DNA of 64,000 bases from Auriscalpium vulgare (GCA_019915015.1 JAHBBC010000022.1:744001-808000); one strand, 5' to 3'; shown: positions 42,401 through 57,849, counted from the stretch's first letter. Notes: generated by a model not told the origin, from the letters alone. Numbers and translations are program-made.

Positions 42401-43027
42401 ACTGGTGCCCGGGCACCGTCCACAGGCACCGTGCCTTACCCCACAATCCTCAGCCATGGATTCACCTTCGCCTTTGGCTCGCCGGGGCCGAGCCACGAGG
42501 ACGAGGCTGCGCAGTCCATGTCTCAGGCACCCCGGGGTGGCCTCGTCGCTCATCTTACCGGCGTTCCACACGGGTCCCTTCACTGAGACGTTGAAAGCAC
42601 CCCGGAGTGAACGCTCTCGGAGCCATGCGCTCGATCAATATGTGAGGCCCTTACGGCTGCGCGCGAGCCACGCTGCTCGGAGTCAGACCGGTCGTCACGG
42701 CGTTGAATAGACAAACGATCTTCAGGTCAAGGGCATCCAATGCGTCGTGTTCAGATCTATCAATCCGCTGTCAAACAGTTTTGATTGCTGGCACGTTCGA
42801 CGTCAACCAGACGCCACAGCGGGGGAAAATTGGTGTGATGGTCTTCCATATCGTAGTTCAAATGAGTGGAGATGGGTCTAGATGCGTGGTGAAAGTGAGA
42901 GGTGGTATGACGCCGGAGCGCACGCCGCACGGGACCAGTACGAGGAAGCGGCGCTGTAGTGAGCAAGTTCCGCCGTTCGTCGCGGACGCCATTCTTGAGA
43001 CGACAGCCGGGCCGAGTTACCAGAGCA
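39449..43027. other. Long intergenic region with C-rich tract and short GC repeats
   Basis: No gene can be supported across 3.5 kb. It contains the promoter of the zinc-finger gene, an extreme C tract (39587-39648), an A-rich run at 40379-40390, and a hexamer-like repeat gggtgcgggcgcgggtgcgg at 41373-41404. Frames up to 228 codons on either strand (40.7-41.6 kb) are strongly Arg/Ala/Pro-rich and overlap each other, the expected behaviour of very GC-rich non-coding DNA. The 42.2-43.0 kb part could hide a decayed gene but no motif is visible. Confidence 0.5.
39587..39648. repeat. C-rich tract, G-quadruplex-prone on the minus strand
   Basis: About 60 bp of runs of 4-8 C interrupted by single G. 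The complementary strand, which is the sense strand of the zinc-finger gene, has at least six GGGG runs in succession about 140-200 bp upstream of its ATG. Confidence 0.85.
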
Positions 43028-44709
43028 TCACGCTGGATTGATCTTGTTCGCAATCTCCAGCAAAGTTGCAAACGCTTGCGTCTGCGGATTCGTATGCGCG
43101 CGCGCTAGAAAATTACGACATGAGGAGGCGCCTGGATATCCTCACCAGACACGTACGCTCCAGATGTTCCTCCTGACCATGCCCCGGCGCTGTCATCGCA
43201 AACGTCTGACACGCGTCGACACGCCACGCCCCAGCCGGCTTGACGCCGAGCCTCCTGCCGACGTTCTGCCTTACCCACGTCAGCTCTTTCTCGACCATGC
43301 CCCGAGCTTGTTTGAGCGCCGGAAAAGGCGGCTGCCGCTCGGTGGTAGAGAGGAAGGGTTGGAACGCGCGAGTGATAGCGAGCCACTCCGGATCGAATGC
43401 CACGACGGGCGCGACTGTGGCAGCGTGCCCCGACGGCACCGGGACGTCGATCACCTGCATCGCAGTCAATGGGGCCATCCAGCCGTCGAGAGAAGGTGGG
43501 CGCACCTCCAAGAAGTCCGTCCCGAAGACGCACTTGTCGAGACCCACGAATCTGGTACTGGGCTGAGTCGTCGGTGTTGGCATCCCCGGGTCCTCTTCAA
43601 CACCAAAGTCGTACCGTCCCTCCGCCTTGCGATAGAGGCGTGCGCTACGTTCACGGGGCCGGTGGCTGTCTTCATACGTAGGCATGGCGGCCCAAGGCAT
43701 CGTGTTGCTCGCGTCTTTGGCGCTCTCTCCCGCCTCGTGGATCACGTTGGCCTCGAAGCGCACGTGCATATGCGCAGCGAACCACCGCGGCGGCTTCAGG
43801 TTGAGCAGAAGATCCATCAACGGAGGCGCACCGAATTTCCCTTTCGCGATGTCCTCCTCAAACTGAGGTCGGTCGTCTAGGAGCCCTGCGAGATCGCCAT
43901 GGTGCACAATTTCGCTGGGCCAGTCGTGCGACAGAATGATGTCCGGCGTCGACAGCTAGAATGCAATTGATCGGCGGCCTGACCTCGAAATGGCGGAACT
44001 CACCAAAGCCATGCGACGAAGGCTATATTCGCGAAGGTGATAGATGCTTCTCACAGTCGATTTATTGTACGGGGCTCTTTCATGATGCCCTATTGAAGCG
44101 GTCGGCGGAATTCAGCGACAAGACGGGCCCGGGCATACCTTGGTAGAAGCTTCTCCTTTTGAAGATCCCCGAAAGTCCGGCAATGCGGATGCCATCGACT
44201 TGGACACAGCCAGCGTGTCCTGGAAAATAGATCCTCGGCGCTAGCCACCCTCCATGGTATCTACGCCATCAAGCACGCGGACACTGACGACGAAAGAAGT
44301 CAACTCACAGCTCCCACATGTAGCTTGAGGCTTCATGATTGCCTCCGATGACAATCGTTGGAAGCGGCGCAGTGGCCTCGCCCGTGTAGAACCTTGGGGA
44401 AATGAGCCACGGCGGCCGGAGCTATGTGAAGAGTAGACGAGCGCACTTATAGAACTCGCCCAGGCGTCTATATCTCTGAGGTGCGGCCATAGTCTCCACG
44501 TCACGCCGATTGCGCATGGCTTCGAAATCGCCACAAATTAGGAGGAGGTCGACCTTATACCCGTTCTGCGCCTCGAGCCGAGCTATCTGGTTGTATATCG
44601 TGTTGAGCTCGCCATGGCAGCACCCTTGTACTGCGATCTTGAGTGATCGTGCGTGATACGTCGAATGAGAGCGAAAGCGAAGGGAGGGAAACGCTCTCGC
44701 GACTTGCAT
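43028..44709 (-). CDS. dbr1: Intron-lariat debranching enzyme DBR1
   Basis: DBR1 is the nuclear metallophosphoesterase that cuts the 2'-5' bond of excised intron lariats. Best model, seven exons: 44709-44447, 44392-44309, 44260-44139, 44089-44004, 43955-43506, 43454-43157, 43104-43028; introns of 54, 48, 49, 48, 51 and 52 nt; 459 aa. Phases agree at all six junctions. Motifs in order: [117 protein letters not shown] and TRFVGLDKC, ending [20 protein letters not shown]. All metal ligands are present (GCCHGE, GDF, GNHE, SHDWP, HMH). Oddity: the usual MKIAV start is SLKIAV here, so either a 22-residue basic leader from ATG 44709 or an unseen first exon supplies the Met. Confidence 0.95.
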
Positions 44710-45894
44710 CCGCCAGCACTAGCCGCCAGGCACGTTATGAATCACGAGGCACGCAGACCAAGCAGAACGAAAGACCACGCCGGGTGCACACCAGCACGGA
44801 TTATCGAGGAGCAACAGCCGGGAGGCCCTTCACCAGACAAGTTGAAGGCGAAGTTCAAAAGTTCAACGTGGCGCGCAAGCGGAGGCGCCGTAAACACGGC
44901 GCGCTCTTCCGAGTTTTCTCACCTTCCTCATCCGGAGCGCCTCTCTTCGACCGCCCACCATGCATACGAATCGCAGCCATCTGTTTCCTTGATTCTCTCG
45001 TGAAAACCTATGCAGATGCGATGACGGATTCTCGGCTTCCGTGGCACAGGCGTAGCTGCGATCAGCCCTTTACCATCTGACGAACACGGGCGGGCATCAC
45101 TAATCTGCTGTTCAGTCTACTTTGTCTTCTGTTCTTGATGATGCCCACTGCAGCCTCTCAATGATGCGCGTTCGAGGATAAATTGCGAGCCCTTGGTATG
45201 GGAAAAGACCATCGACCTCCAACAGCGCCCGCCACCATCATCACTATCATGATACTGCCACACTCCCAGGCTACGAGTACATACACTGCGCCCCCCGTCG
45301 CCCGTCGATTCTTCCCTCCTCTCGCATGCCTTTCCAGAAGCTGTCTTTTGAGAGCTTGTGTCTAGGCTCCGAAAACTCTGTCGTATCGTCGGGCCGACCC
45401 GACATAGCAACGCCCGACATTCTAGCATCCTGGCAGTTGTCTTCATATTGCCTTGCCGACGCTCCTCCCAGAAACGAGGCACCATTCTAGCATTTTGAGG
45501 TGGGCTCCATGAAAATGCCGAGTTCATTGTGCTCAATATGATTGTCGTTACCAGGCGTGATTCAGGCGTGTAAGTCGAAGTCGTCGTCGATGGTTATTGC
45601 GCCCTTATCTGGCTCTCATTGTTGCTGAAGTGTCTCCTCCCGTTGCTATGCTCATACTGTTTTCATAGAACGACTTGCGACGAGAGCAGTCTGCCCCTTT
45701 GACACTCATACAACGACCCTCACCCACCCCGCAACGTGTTTATTCGTAAGAAAAGCCAGAGACTTTGGTGCGTCGATCATTCGTTTATCCAAGCCTGGTT
45801 CTGAACGAGCTGCGTCCGTTGGCAGACTTGACGCCTCGATCGACGCCCCGATATTGCCTCGCGAGCCGCACCGTTCATCCGCTTCGCAGATACC
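44710..45894. other. Intergenic between DBR1 and the membrane-protein gene
   Basis: Divergent promoter region. A 139-codon minus-strand frame at 45117-45536 has no motif. A frame at 45765-45894 is open into the next gene and could be an alternative N-terminus. Confidence 0.45.
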
Positions 45895-46358
45895 ATGTCA
45901 ACGCCCAATATACCCTCGTACGTCATGAACCGCAGTACCTCGCCGTGAAGAAATACATATCCTTCGGCCTTTGCAGATCATCACATCGCAACGGCCTCCC
46001 CACCTTGACGATAGTCGGCGTAGCCGTCGGCGGAACGCTCGGCGTCGCCCTGCTCCTCTCCATTGTCCTCCTTGTATTACGATGGAGACGCAATCGCGCG
46101 GCATGGAGAGAGTACTCATTCCGATACGGCATCCCCCATGGCGAGCGGGCGTCGCAGTGGACGCTGTTCTCGAGCACCAGCTTGATGGATGTCGGCGGCG
46201 GGCGACCATCGACGTTGCAGGCCCCTGAACCGATGATGGCCAACTCGCGAACGTCTGAACGTCGCGTGCTGCTCGCATTTCTCCCTCGCCTTCCCGGGAA
46301 GAATAATCGGCACAACACGTCTGCGGCGTCTGCGAGATCGGATTTCTTGACGGTATAA
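45895..46358 (+). CDS. Small single-pass membrane protein, hypothetical
   Basis: I do not recognise a family. Best model: exon 1 45895-45917 (MSTPNIPS), a 59-nt intron (gtacgt...tttgcag), exon 2 45977-46358, 134 aa. One transmembrane helix is clear, LTIVGVAVGGTLGVALLLSI continuing VLLVL, followed by a basic stop-transfer RWRRNRAAWREY and a polar, Ser-rich cytoplasmic tail ending SARSDFLTV. This layout (short outside segment, helix with small residues, basic tail) is common among Agaricomycete proteins of unknown function, many of which have a Ser/Thr-rich outer domain; if one exists here it would need further upstream exons. Reading through the intron from 45765 would give 197 aa, a less attractive model. 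Confidence 0.55.
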
Positions 46359-46718
46359 ACTTTCCATCCCCGCACGCGCCACATATTATGTTGGATAATG
46401 ATGTCATGCCCTTGTACAAACTCACTATGCTGTATCGATGTTACTCTTCCGTTGACTATATCCTCAGATTAAATTTTCGCTTTCGCGCCTTTGCTGCAGG
46501 TCTACATGTTACAATTATGTTTGGGAGACTGCTCGAACAGATACCTTTCTCTACAATCAATCTGTACTGAACACTACGACGCACGGGTCAAAGATCGAGC
46601 ATGCCAGAAGCAAAAGCGAGCAACAAGCAGGTCAGACGGCGCAACCTGGCGGTGAGCCTACAACTGTAAAACACGGAGAAAAACAGGGAACATTCCGCCG
46701 CATGCGCTCGCCTGCCCA
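46359..46718. other. Convergent 3' flanks
   Basis: The 3' ends of the membrane-protein gene and the SR kinase gene face each other here. AT-richer; no gene. Confidence 0.5.
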
Positions 46719-49929
<3,211 letters not shown>

Positions 49930-52516
49930 ATGCCGGGCGTGGACCATACGACAAGGTAAGCACTGGCGCTCTCTGGTGCGTCACCATCACATATCGCCTT
50001 TGTTCGACAGATCTCGTCAGTATCCGCCCGACGACATCATGGACGATGTTGGCTATGCTCCGTCATCTTCATCCTCAGAAGACGTCTTCTCGGAGAAGGG
50101 CAGCACACATTACAGGTATGCACGACTACGGCAGAGCGCCTTTGTCCTCCCCATCTCATGTTGTTCACAGCTCCAGCCGTCGAGTCCTCGCTCATGTTCT
50201 CGCCCGTAAGGAGCGCGATGCCAAGCAAATGACGCAGCTCCTCCGCATGTCTTTCGACAAGCTCGATCAAGAGTCTGAGCGAGCCAACGATGCAGAGCGC
50301 CGCGCCGCGGAGTGCCTCGTGCGCGCGCGGACGGCCATTGATGCCCGCGTCATCGCGGAGGCCGAGGCAGCCCGCTACAGGGAGGAGCTCGGCCTGTACA
50401 AGGTGCAGCTCGACCAGGCGCAGCGCGAGATCCTCCGTGCGCAGGAGGTTGTAGACGGCCTGGAGGCACGTCGGCGGGACGCCGAAGAAGAGGCCGTTCG
50501 TTCACGTACCGTGGCGAGGAAGCTTCAAGAACAGCGCGCCGTCGACCTCGCGCGCGAGGATGGGCGCAAGGAGGGGTGGAGGGACGGTGTGCGGAGAGGT
50601 TGGCGCATGGGATGGGAAGAGGCGCAGGGCGAGAGGCGTGCACGCGACGACCGTGCGCGCGCGCGGCCGCGCCGAGGACTCGAGGACGCCCTCTTCAGCG
50701 AAGTCGGCGAGGAGCCCGCTGGCGCGCGCTCCAGCTCGAGCGCATCCGAGTCATCCTCGCTCGTCAACGTCCCATCGCGGGGTATTCCGGAGTGCGTCTA
50801 TCTTTCACATTGCATCCCTGCGCAAATTGATAGCCTTTTAGGATGGACAATGGAGGCTTGCCATACCCCGACATCGCGCCCATGGCCCCTGCTCCTTCCG
50901 TCCCCACGCTCACCACGCCCTTCCGCTCGCCGTCGCCTGACCCGCAGCCCCCGAGCCCAGACCGGCGCCATACACGTGTATCAAGCCGCTCACGCCATCG
51001 CACCCCTGAGCCGCTGCACCAGCGGCCGCCCAGTCAGCCCCGCCACGCCACTCCCGGCCCACGCTTCTCGCACGCCCCGCTGGATCAGGATCCCGTCGTC
51101 TCGCGACCATATACGCCCGGCACCAGCCACTCGCGCTCGCGCTCTCGGGCATACACGCCACACGAAAGCGAGGCGTCCATCATTCGCCCCATCGGTGTGC
51201 GCAACACATCACCGTCGCTCCAGCATCGACCCATCTCCGTTCCGCCCGATAACTGGATTCCCACCGCGCAGGATACGCTTGGGGATGGGCGTCTGTCGAT
51301 ATACCTACCGCCGCCGCACGAGATGGTTGAGCCACCTCGCGGCCCGACCGAGCCAATCATCATCGTGGCCACCCCACAGGGCAGCCCATCCATGCTGGCT
51401 CAGTCCATGCCGCCGCCAGGGGAGATACAGCGCAGGGACTACGCGTATAGCAATCCCCGATCGGCGCCGACTTTGTCGACGTCGGCGATTCCGCAGCACA
51501 TCGCGAAGGCCGCATCTCAGAACTCTCGTGGGTCGACGCACCTCTCGGAGTATGAGCTGCTTGCGCCGGTGGATGGTCAGCCTGCGCCAGGTCCTTCTCG
51601 GTTCCGTCCTCCTGAAGACGACGAACTAGAGTATATTGATCCACCACAGCCTGTCCCGGGGCCTTCATCGTCATCGGGGCCATCTCACTCCTTACATCGC
51701 CGACAGAACTACGAGGCAGGTGTCTTCTTCGGTCAGGCTCTTCTGCTAGTTGACACTGTATCTTCGCAGAGCGGCCGACGCAAGGGCCCTCCTCGACCTA
51801 GAGAGATAGTTTTCCCAGCACCTCTCGGCCCGGCTGTTGAACAGCTTGCACCACAGCCGTCAACCTCATATGCTCATCAGCACGTCTACGTGCCTGCTCG
51901 ACAGGATACTGAGTCCCCGGAGTACACTAACTTTGACATCGGTCGCAATCGTCCTCAACGATCGCGGACCCAGTCAAGTGGAGTAATCGGAATCACAGTA
52001 GAACCGCCAGTGCGTAGTAACGTTATAAGCGTTTCATTCTTCCGCTCATCGTAGCTGTAGTCCCCGGGCAACTCCACTCCTTCGCCGGACGACAACGGGA
52101 CTGTGATCAGCCAGCCTGACCTTCTGAGTCCCGACCACGCCCACCGACCTCTCACCGCATCCGATCACCTCAGCGGGGCTGCAGGCCAGCCGCCGCGTAC
52201 CCTCACTCCTCTCCCTGAGTTTTCTAATCTTCCGCCCACGTTTGTCCCCAGCGGCTCTTCGTCAAGCACGAACGTCAGTGCCCCGCCACCGCCGCCACAC
52301 CACAGGAAACGCTCGCGCACGCCCACGTACGAGGCTGCCCCGGTTCCGACTGGAGTGCAGTACCCTTCGTCACCCTTGACGCACGGTGCACGTCCTGCGA
52401 AGCGCGTCGCCGCTGCAGGCGATGTGGGGCCGCTGTCGCCTCTGTCGAACAGCAGCGGGTTCCTGGGCTTGCTGCCGTCGAGGCTTCCGTGGCGGCGGAA
52501 CACCACAAAGGAGTGA
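49930..52516 (+). CDS. Coiled-coil and disordered protein, hypothetical
   Basis: Unknown function. Best model, five exons: 49930-49955, 50011-50115, 50171-50791, 50842-52009, 52061-52516; introns of 55, 55, 50 and 51 nt (gtaagc, gtatgc, gtgcgt, gtgcgt donors); 791 aa; phases agree. N-terminus MPGVDHTTRSRQYPPDDIMD, then a long heptad-rich coiled coil at about residues 45-200 (MTQLLRMSFDKLDQESERAN ... EELGLYKVQLDQAQREILRA), a basic segment with W repeats (GWRDGVRRGWRMGWEEAQ), and some 500 residues rich in Pro, Ser and Arg, predicted disordered. The C-terminus has basic HHRKRSR and RPAKR clusters (possible nuclear signals) and ends LPSRLPWRRNTTKE. A possible intron at 51720-51769 was rejected because removing it causes an early stop. 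Confidence 0.8.
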
Positions 52517-53745
52517 TCAACCATCCATAATGCCCTCTTTTCACTCACCTTTTTCATTGCGACAATCACAGTTCACGTCGTGTTTCTATTTGTACGCTTC
52601 GCTACAGCCAGGGACTTTCAACCACGCGCTTTGGACTCGCCCACAGGTGGGATTCGGTACGTGACTAGGTCACTTGTCTCCCGATCGCGGGCTGGCCCTC
52701 GCTTGATATGGTCGAGACTACATCCACAACCATGTACGCATAAACCCCATGCCTTTCGAATTTGTTTCATTACCGAACTCTGTACGAAGCGGACGACGAA
52801 TATGTACATCATGTAATAGCAAGCGTTCTCATGTGTAGAGGTTTTGATAACCGTGTACATATGTGTTTTGTCGAGGACTTATGCCAGCGACTCTCTGCCA
52901 TGTACATTTTGAAACGAACAACGGGAGGCTCGACGCACTGCCTCGTGTATTGAATGCGATGTTCTCTTTGCTGTGATCACGGGAGCCACAGTCGATGATC
53001 TAAGCGTGCAAAGACGGATTGAGCGTGCGCGGGAGTACAAACTGTTGTCGAAAGGGCGTCTGCGATGAAATGTGTGCCAAACGGAAATGAAATGAAAAGG
53101 GACGGGGACGGCCACGTGGCAGGCCGATACGGGGCGGGGGATGAAAGTTGAAAGTCCGGTGATATGAGTTGACGGGCGAAGGCGATAGATTCGGTTTGGT
53201 TTCCCGCCGTTGTGCCCCATCATCTTATGGTCCTCTAAGCAAGAACGGTTTCGTCTCCCGTCTCTTTGCCCCTTCCTTCCCTCCGAACTTCCTCGCCGTA
53301 ACAAGGACAACGCCTGGTGTGAGTCTCCGCTCTTTGCATCGCTTTTTTTGCGCATTTTTGAGCTTTTATACGCCCACTAGATCCTCGCGACCCTTGCCGG
53401 TTTCTCTACCCCCGCACACCTAAGACGAACAGTACGCTTGAGCCCGGCTCGCGACTGTAGAACACTTCCACGCGACCACTCACGCCGACCAGCACCCCCT
53501 CCGCCCACCTCCAAGTTCGCTCTGAGCCCCGCTCGCGACTTGCCGTCTTCCCCCAATCCCCGATACGTCCTACGACAGTTCCCGGATTCCGCTGAGCAAT
53601 CGCGTACCCGGCCTGTAGCCCCCCCCTTCCACCGAAATCCCCATCCCGTCCTTCGAAGATCTCCAGCCCTTCATCACTCAACCCCACGCTATCGCTGCAT
53701 CCTACATCTTTCCTGCACCTTCCATCATCGCATATTACACGACCA
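52517..53745. other. Intergenic and bHLH gene leader
   Basis: No gene. The 53.3-53.7 kb part is C-rich with few G, a probable long 5' leader of the bHLH gene. Confidence 0.5.
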
Positions 53746-55129
53746 ATGTCCCTTACACTCCCCATCCCCTCGTCGCCGGGCAACTCCTCGTCCGCCGACA
53801 GCCCTAACGCTCCCCCGACCCCCGTATCCCCGACCAATTCCGTTCAGACGCTCGCGCTGCCACCCTCCGACCAGGCCTCTGGTCCCGTTGGCTCTGCCGC
53901 CAGCAACGCTGCAAATGCCCAGGCCAAGCGCAAGCCCTCGCGCCGTGCCAACACTGCTGAGAGGAGGGCGACCCATAACGCCGTCGAGCGCCAGAGGCGT
54001 GAAACACTCAACGGGCGCTTTTTGGTGCGTGCCATCGTATCTTTTCTTCTGGTCCGACGAAAACTAAAGCTGTGCGCTCGCTGCCCAGGATCTCGCCGCC
54101 CTCCTTCCGAACCTCGCGCAGATCCGCCGCCCCTCGAAATCTGCGATCGTCAACTCGTCTATCGCGCACATCCACTCGTCCCGCCGCCACCGCGCCATGG
54201 CCTCGCGCGAGATGCGCCTCCTGAAGCTCGAGACTGACGCTCTCCGCCGCGAGCTCAATGAATGGCGCGACCGCGCCAACCTCCCCCGCGTGGAGGAGCC
54301 TGTCCGCAGCGAAGCGTTTACCATGGTGCTGAACGGCGAGGTGGAGGTCCTGACCGTCATCCCCGGCATGGAGGACGAGGACGGTGACGGGTACGGCGAC
54401 AACGATGACGACTACCCCACGGGCCCGGCTGGAACTGTCGGCGCGATCCCGGAAGAGGCCGAACAGTCGACGAACCCGATGGCGGCGCCCCTCGTCAAGA
54501 GCACCGCTAACCCGTTCGCTCACAACGTCCCCGGACCCGCTCAGCTCACGCACATTCTTCCCCGTCCCGCCGCGCACGGCCGCCCGGTCGTTGCCCAGAC
54601 CATGTCCTCGATGTCGTTCGAGAACCCAGCGATGCCCTCGATGTACGACTCCCACATCCCCTCGCAGCAGTTCCAGCAGTTGCAATACGGCCACCCGATG
54701 TCGCACGACAACGACAAGGCTGCATGGAGCAACCAGATCATAGCCGCCCAGCAGCAGATGCAGCAGCAGATGGCCGCCGGTCCCCACGGCCTCTTCACGC
54801 CTCCCGGCACGTCGCACGGCCCCGTCCCGAACCAGGCCTTCGGCAACCCGGCGTACTTCGCCGCCATGCAGCGCTCGCAGGGCAACATGCACTACGGCAG
54901 CCCCATCGACAGCGAGGACGCGTCCTCGGTCAACTCGTCGTTCGGCCGCGGCCGGAGCGCTAGTATGAACGGGAGCGGGTATGGGTCCCCGCCGCACGGC
55001 CGACCAGGCTCTACTGGGAGCTATGAGATGCCGGGCATCTTGGCTTCCGGCATGCCCATGGGTGGTTCTGCACCCATTCCCGTTGGCGGTGGCGGAGGCA
55101 ACACGAACGGTTTCGCCATGATGATGTGA
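53746..55129 (+). CDS. bHLH transcription factor
   Basis: Nuclear DNA-binding protein that probably dimerises and binds E-box-like sites. Best model: exon 1 53746-54024, a 64-nt intron (gtgcgt...gcccag) inside the loop region, exon 2 54089-55129, 439 aa. The bHLH domain is at about residues 70-120: ERRATHNAVERQRRETLNGR, then after the junction FLDLAALLPNLAQIRRPSKS and AIVNSSIAHIHSSRRHR. The basic region has H-N-x-x-E-R-x-R-R, the set that contacts CANNTG. A helix continuing as MRLLKLETDALRRELNEWRD suggests a short coiled coil extending helix 2. The C-terminal 300 residues are acidic (EDEDGDGYGDNDDDY), then Gln/Met-rich (QQQMQQQMAAGPH) and Gly/Ser-rich, as in activation domains. I cannot name the orthologue. 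Confidence 0.92.
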
Positions 55130-56067
55130 GGCGTGGCCGCTCGCTCCCCGTTTCCCCTCTCTCCCCGTCTCCCCTCTCTCCTATGTCCCCACACCACGTC
55201 CTACCCCGCACTGTTTCTTTGATACCGCTTCGCCTCCAGAGTCGCACGATGCCCTTCACGGCTGGTCGCGGCGCGCGATAGGTTTTATTTCTTGTTTATC
55301 GTGTGCTCCCGATATATACCACCTCCTTCTGTCGTGCGCCATAGGCCGCCGTCGCCATCCTCCTACTGTCTTTCACTCTGCGTTCCGCCGCGCGTTTTGT
55401 ACCTGTACTGACTACTTCTTTACCCCCTCATCGTCGCTAACCTATAGCCCGCGTCTGCTCGTTGGTCCGATTCCGTTTATTTTGCTCGGCGGCTCGCAGA
55501 GTGCCTACCCGCCTGTCCACGCTCCTTGCTGGTCTCGTCGTACGTACGCATCGTCGCATTGCATCTCGTCGCCTCGTCGGTTGTGTCTCGTCTACATACA
55601 GGTCTTGCGCTGTTGTAAACTCTGTCTGTAGACTGTCTCTGTCCCTACCTCTTCCCCCCCGCTCGCCCTACCTACCTTCCATATCTATCGCGCTCCCTCT
55701 CTCATGCCTAAACTATACAGTAATCGGAATATTGATCTCTTAGTTTCGCTGTGTGAGAGGTTGCGGGGGCGACCCGTGTATCTGCGCGGGCATCACAGTC
55801 GCTGATTCGTGTCTGCAAACCATTGGTAGTGCACATTAAAGCTGTATGCATTCACAGTTGTGGTGATACGCCTCCTCTCGGGCTCTACGCCCTGCCAACT
55901 TCGCCTCCTCTTCAGAATCATAGTGATAGCGGCAAGATAGCGGCGCATGTTTTTATGTCTCACTTATTTGATTGTCTCTGTCCGCATGGATATTCGCTGC
56001 CTAGCTCTGCGACGTGTGCATAGGATGTCCAAGGTATGATTCCGCTCTGGAATACTGATATAGACTC
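55130..56067. other. 3' region of bHLH gene and inverted F-box flank
   Basis: From 55.13 to 55.75 kb the DNA is CT-rich, consistent with a 3' UTR. Near 55905 the sequence cgcctcctcttcagaatcat is the reverse complement of the F-box family's downstream motif (atgattctggagaggaggcg after copy C), so the duplicated unit here included its 3' flank. Confidence 0.55.
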
Positions 56068-56330
56068 CTACCACAACCAGTCAACGTTCCGTGCTCGCTG
56101 CCATCCTGCATCAGAGTAACGACAGGTGCGAATATTCAAATTAACGTACCGGATAGGCGTAGGGGTCGGCGTACTCCACAAAGTCGACACCACGCGCGGC
56201 GCTGGCCCCTCTCAGCGCATCTCGGAGAGTGAGGCTTGAGCAACGGGTTACCGATACAAGCCGCAAATCCGGCGGGTCGGAGAGCTGAGAGGCAAGTTTT
56301 CTGATAGACTGCTCCTTTGTAGCCGGCTGA
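56068..56330 (-). pseudogene. C-terminal fragment of a tandem-family F-box gene
   Basis: On the minus strand the end of the family is intact for about 65 codons: IRKLASQLSDPPDLRLVSVT, then LRDALRGASAARGVDFVEYA and DPYAYP. The terminal intron (56149-56098, gtacgt...ggcag, 52 nt) and the last exon 56097-56068 (RARNVDWLW) are preserved. Everything upstream, including the F-box, is missing, and the sequence left of the fragment is unrelated. It sits 24 kb from the array, across the conserved core genes, and in inverse orientation. Confidence 0.85.
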
Positions 56331-57129
56331 AATCCGGACGAAATCCGGACCAGTCGTAGGATGCGTGGATGTAAGCCTACGCTTACTCCGGTCCGCTTTC
56401 CTCCGCCACTTTCACATGTCATACGCGATCCCATGACATCACATTACACGCTGTCGCATTCCTGTCTCTCTACGTACATATATCACCAGTGCTCGACACG
56501 TATATGCTACGCTCTTTCCCCCCTTCCTTCACGTTCCCTGTCCCGCTCGCTGTCCCCTGTCCTCATACGCCGTTTCCGCTTGGTTTCCGCTGTCTCAATC
56601 CCAGGCCCCGTTCCTGTTACATCGTGTGACCACGCTGAGTGTTGCCGCACCGCCGTGCGGTCTTCCACTTTTTTTTTAACACGAACGTTCGCCCACGCTG
56701 TCTCCCCCCGCCGTCGTCACGCTGCCGCCCACTACCCGCCGCACCCGCTCCGCCTCGCAACTCACGGTCAACGTCGCGGTTCCGATCAGGACACGAACAT
56801 CCACATCTCCAGTCAACCTTTCGCCGCTTTCGAGCATTCCCAGTTCGACGTCCGACCTCGGTAGCGCCACGACGAGCCTCTGGTCATCCCTGGCCCTTGA
56901 CAGCGCCGCCCCGATACCCTCTCCGCTGAGCCCCGACGCTCCCATCGCACCAACCACCGTCCCGTTACCGCCATCGCCGCCACCTGTACAGTCACTCCTG
57001 CCGTCGCCAACCGTACCGTCCCCGCCGCCTGCACAGTCACTTCCGCCACCCTCCGTCACTCCTTCCCTACCGCTCGACTGCTCTGATTCCGACTCGGACT
57101 CCGATTCCCCCACGCCCATCTGTCGAATC
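56331..57129. other. Proline- and serine-rich leader of the Gag fragment
   Basis: From 56680 the frame of the following Gag fragment is open without any Met: a stop at 56677 precedes codons for SPLSSIPSSTSDLGSATTSL, runs of PPPSPP and an acidic DCSDSDSDSDSPTPI just before the first ATG at 57130. This resembles a disordered Gag N-terminus whose own start has been lost or replaced. Confidence 0.5.
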
Positions 57130-57825
57130 ATGTCTGACACCGCCACCACGACCTTCGAACAATCGGCCCCGACCCGCGTCCCCATCCTCACGCCCGGCAT
57201 CATCACGCCCGAAGTCTTACGACACTGGGAACATGGTGCCCTCGCCTGCTTCAAGCACAAGAGCATCGACCCGCTCAACCAGGTGCGTATGATCTCGGAC
57301 GGGCTCCAAGACCATCGCCTACAGGACTGGGTCTACGTTCAGAAGGATCACGTCGAGGCGCTCTCCTTCCCCGACTTCCTTGCAGAAATCCGCAAGAACT
57401 TTCTCGAGCGCGACTGGGAGTCCCGCGTTTCAGCGAAGCTCCTCAACTCGCAACAAGGCTCAGGGTCATTCTTCCACTGGTACCTCGGCCTCTCCGCGCT
57501 TAACAGCACCCTCCGCGATACCGACTCATTCCTCGACGACGACGCGCTGCGTCGAAAGCTCACCGCTGGCCTCCACCCCAAGCTCGGCATTGCGGTCACG
57601 CGCGCACGCCTCTCGTCATCCCTGTCGCTCCAAGACTGGATCAGCGAGGTCGACGACCTCGATGGTGCTCGATTGACTCTCGCCGAGGATGTCGCCGCTG
57701 AAGTTGCGCGCGTTGCGCTGATACGCTATCACCCGGGACGGACCCTAGCGGGGCATGCGGCGAGTGCCTCTCAGGACAACAACCACCAACACTGCCTCCT
57801 ATACGTCGCGATCCAGACCGGGTGA
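57130..57825 (+). pseudogene. Isolated retrotransposon Gag (capsid) fragment
   Basis: A 231-codon frame, MSDTATTTFEQSAPTRVPIL ... with the capsid-like blocks ITPEVLRHWEHGALACFKHK, ISDGLQDHRLQDWVY, FPDFLAEIRKNFLERDWESR, SFFHWYLGLSALNS and LDDDALRRKLTAGL. This matches the Gag organisation of fungal LTR retrotransposons, where the protein coats the RNA genome in virus-like particles. No zinc knuckle, protease or polymerase follows; the frame stops and unrelated leader-like sequence begins. It is therefore a remnant of an element different from the one at 58.97 kb. Confidence 0.7.
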
Positions 57826-57849
57826 CTAGACTTGCAGAGTGGGAAGGTG

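Noticed and set aside
51720..51769. A 50-nt GT..AG interval in the coiled-coil gene
   Set aside because: Removing it shifts the frame and gives a stop within about 13 codons; the unspliced frame stays open.
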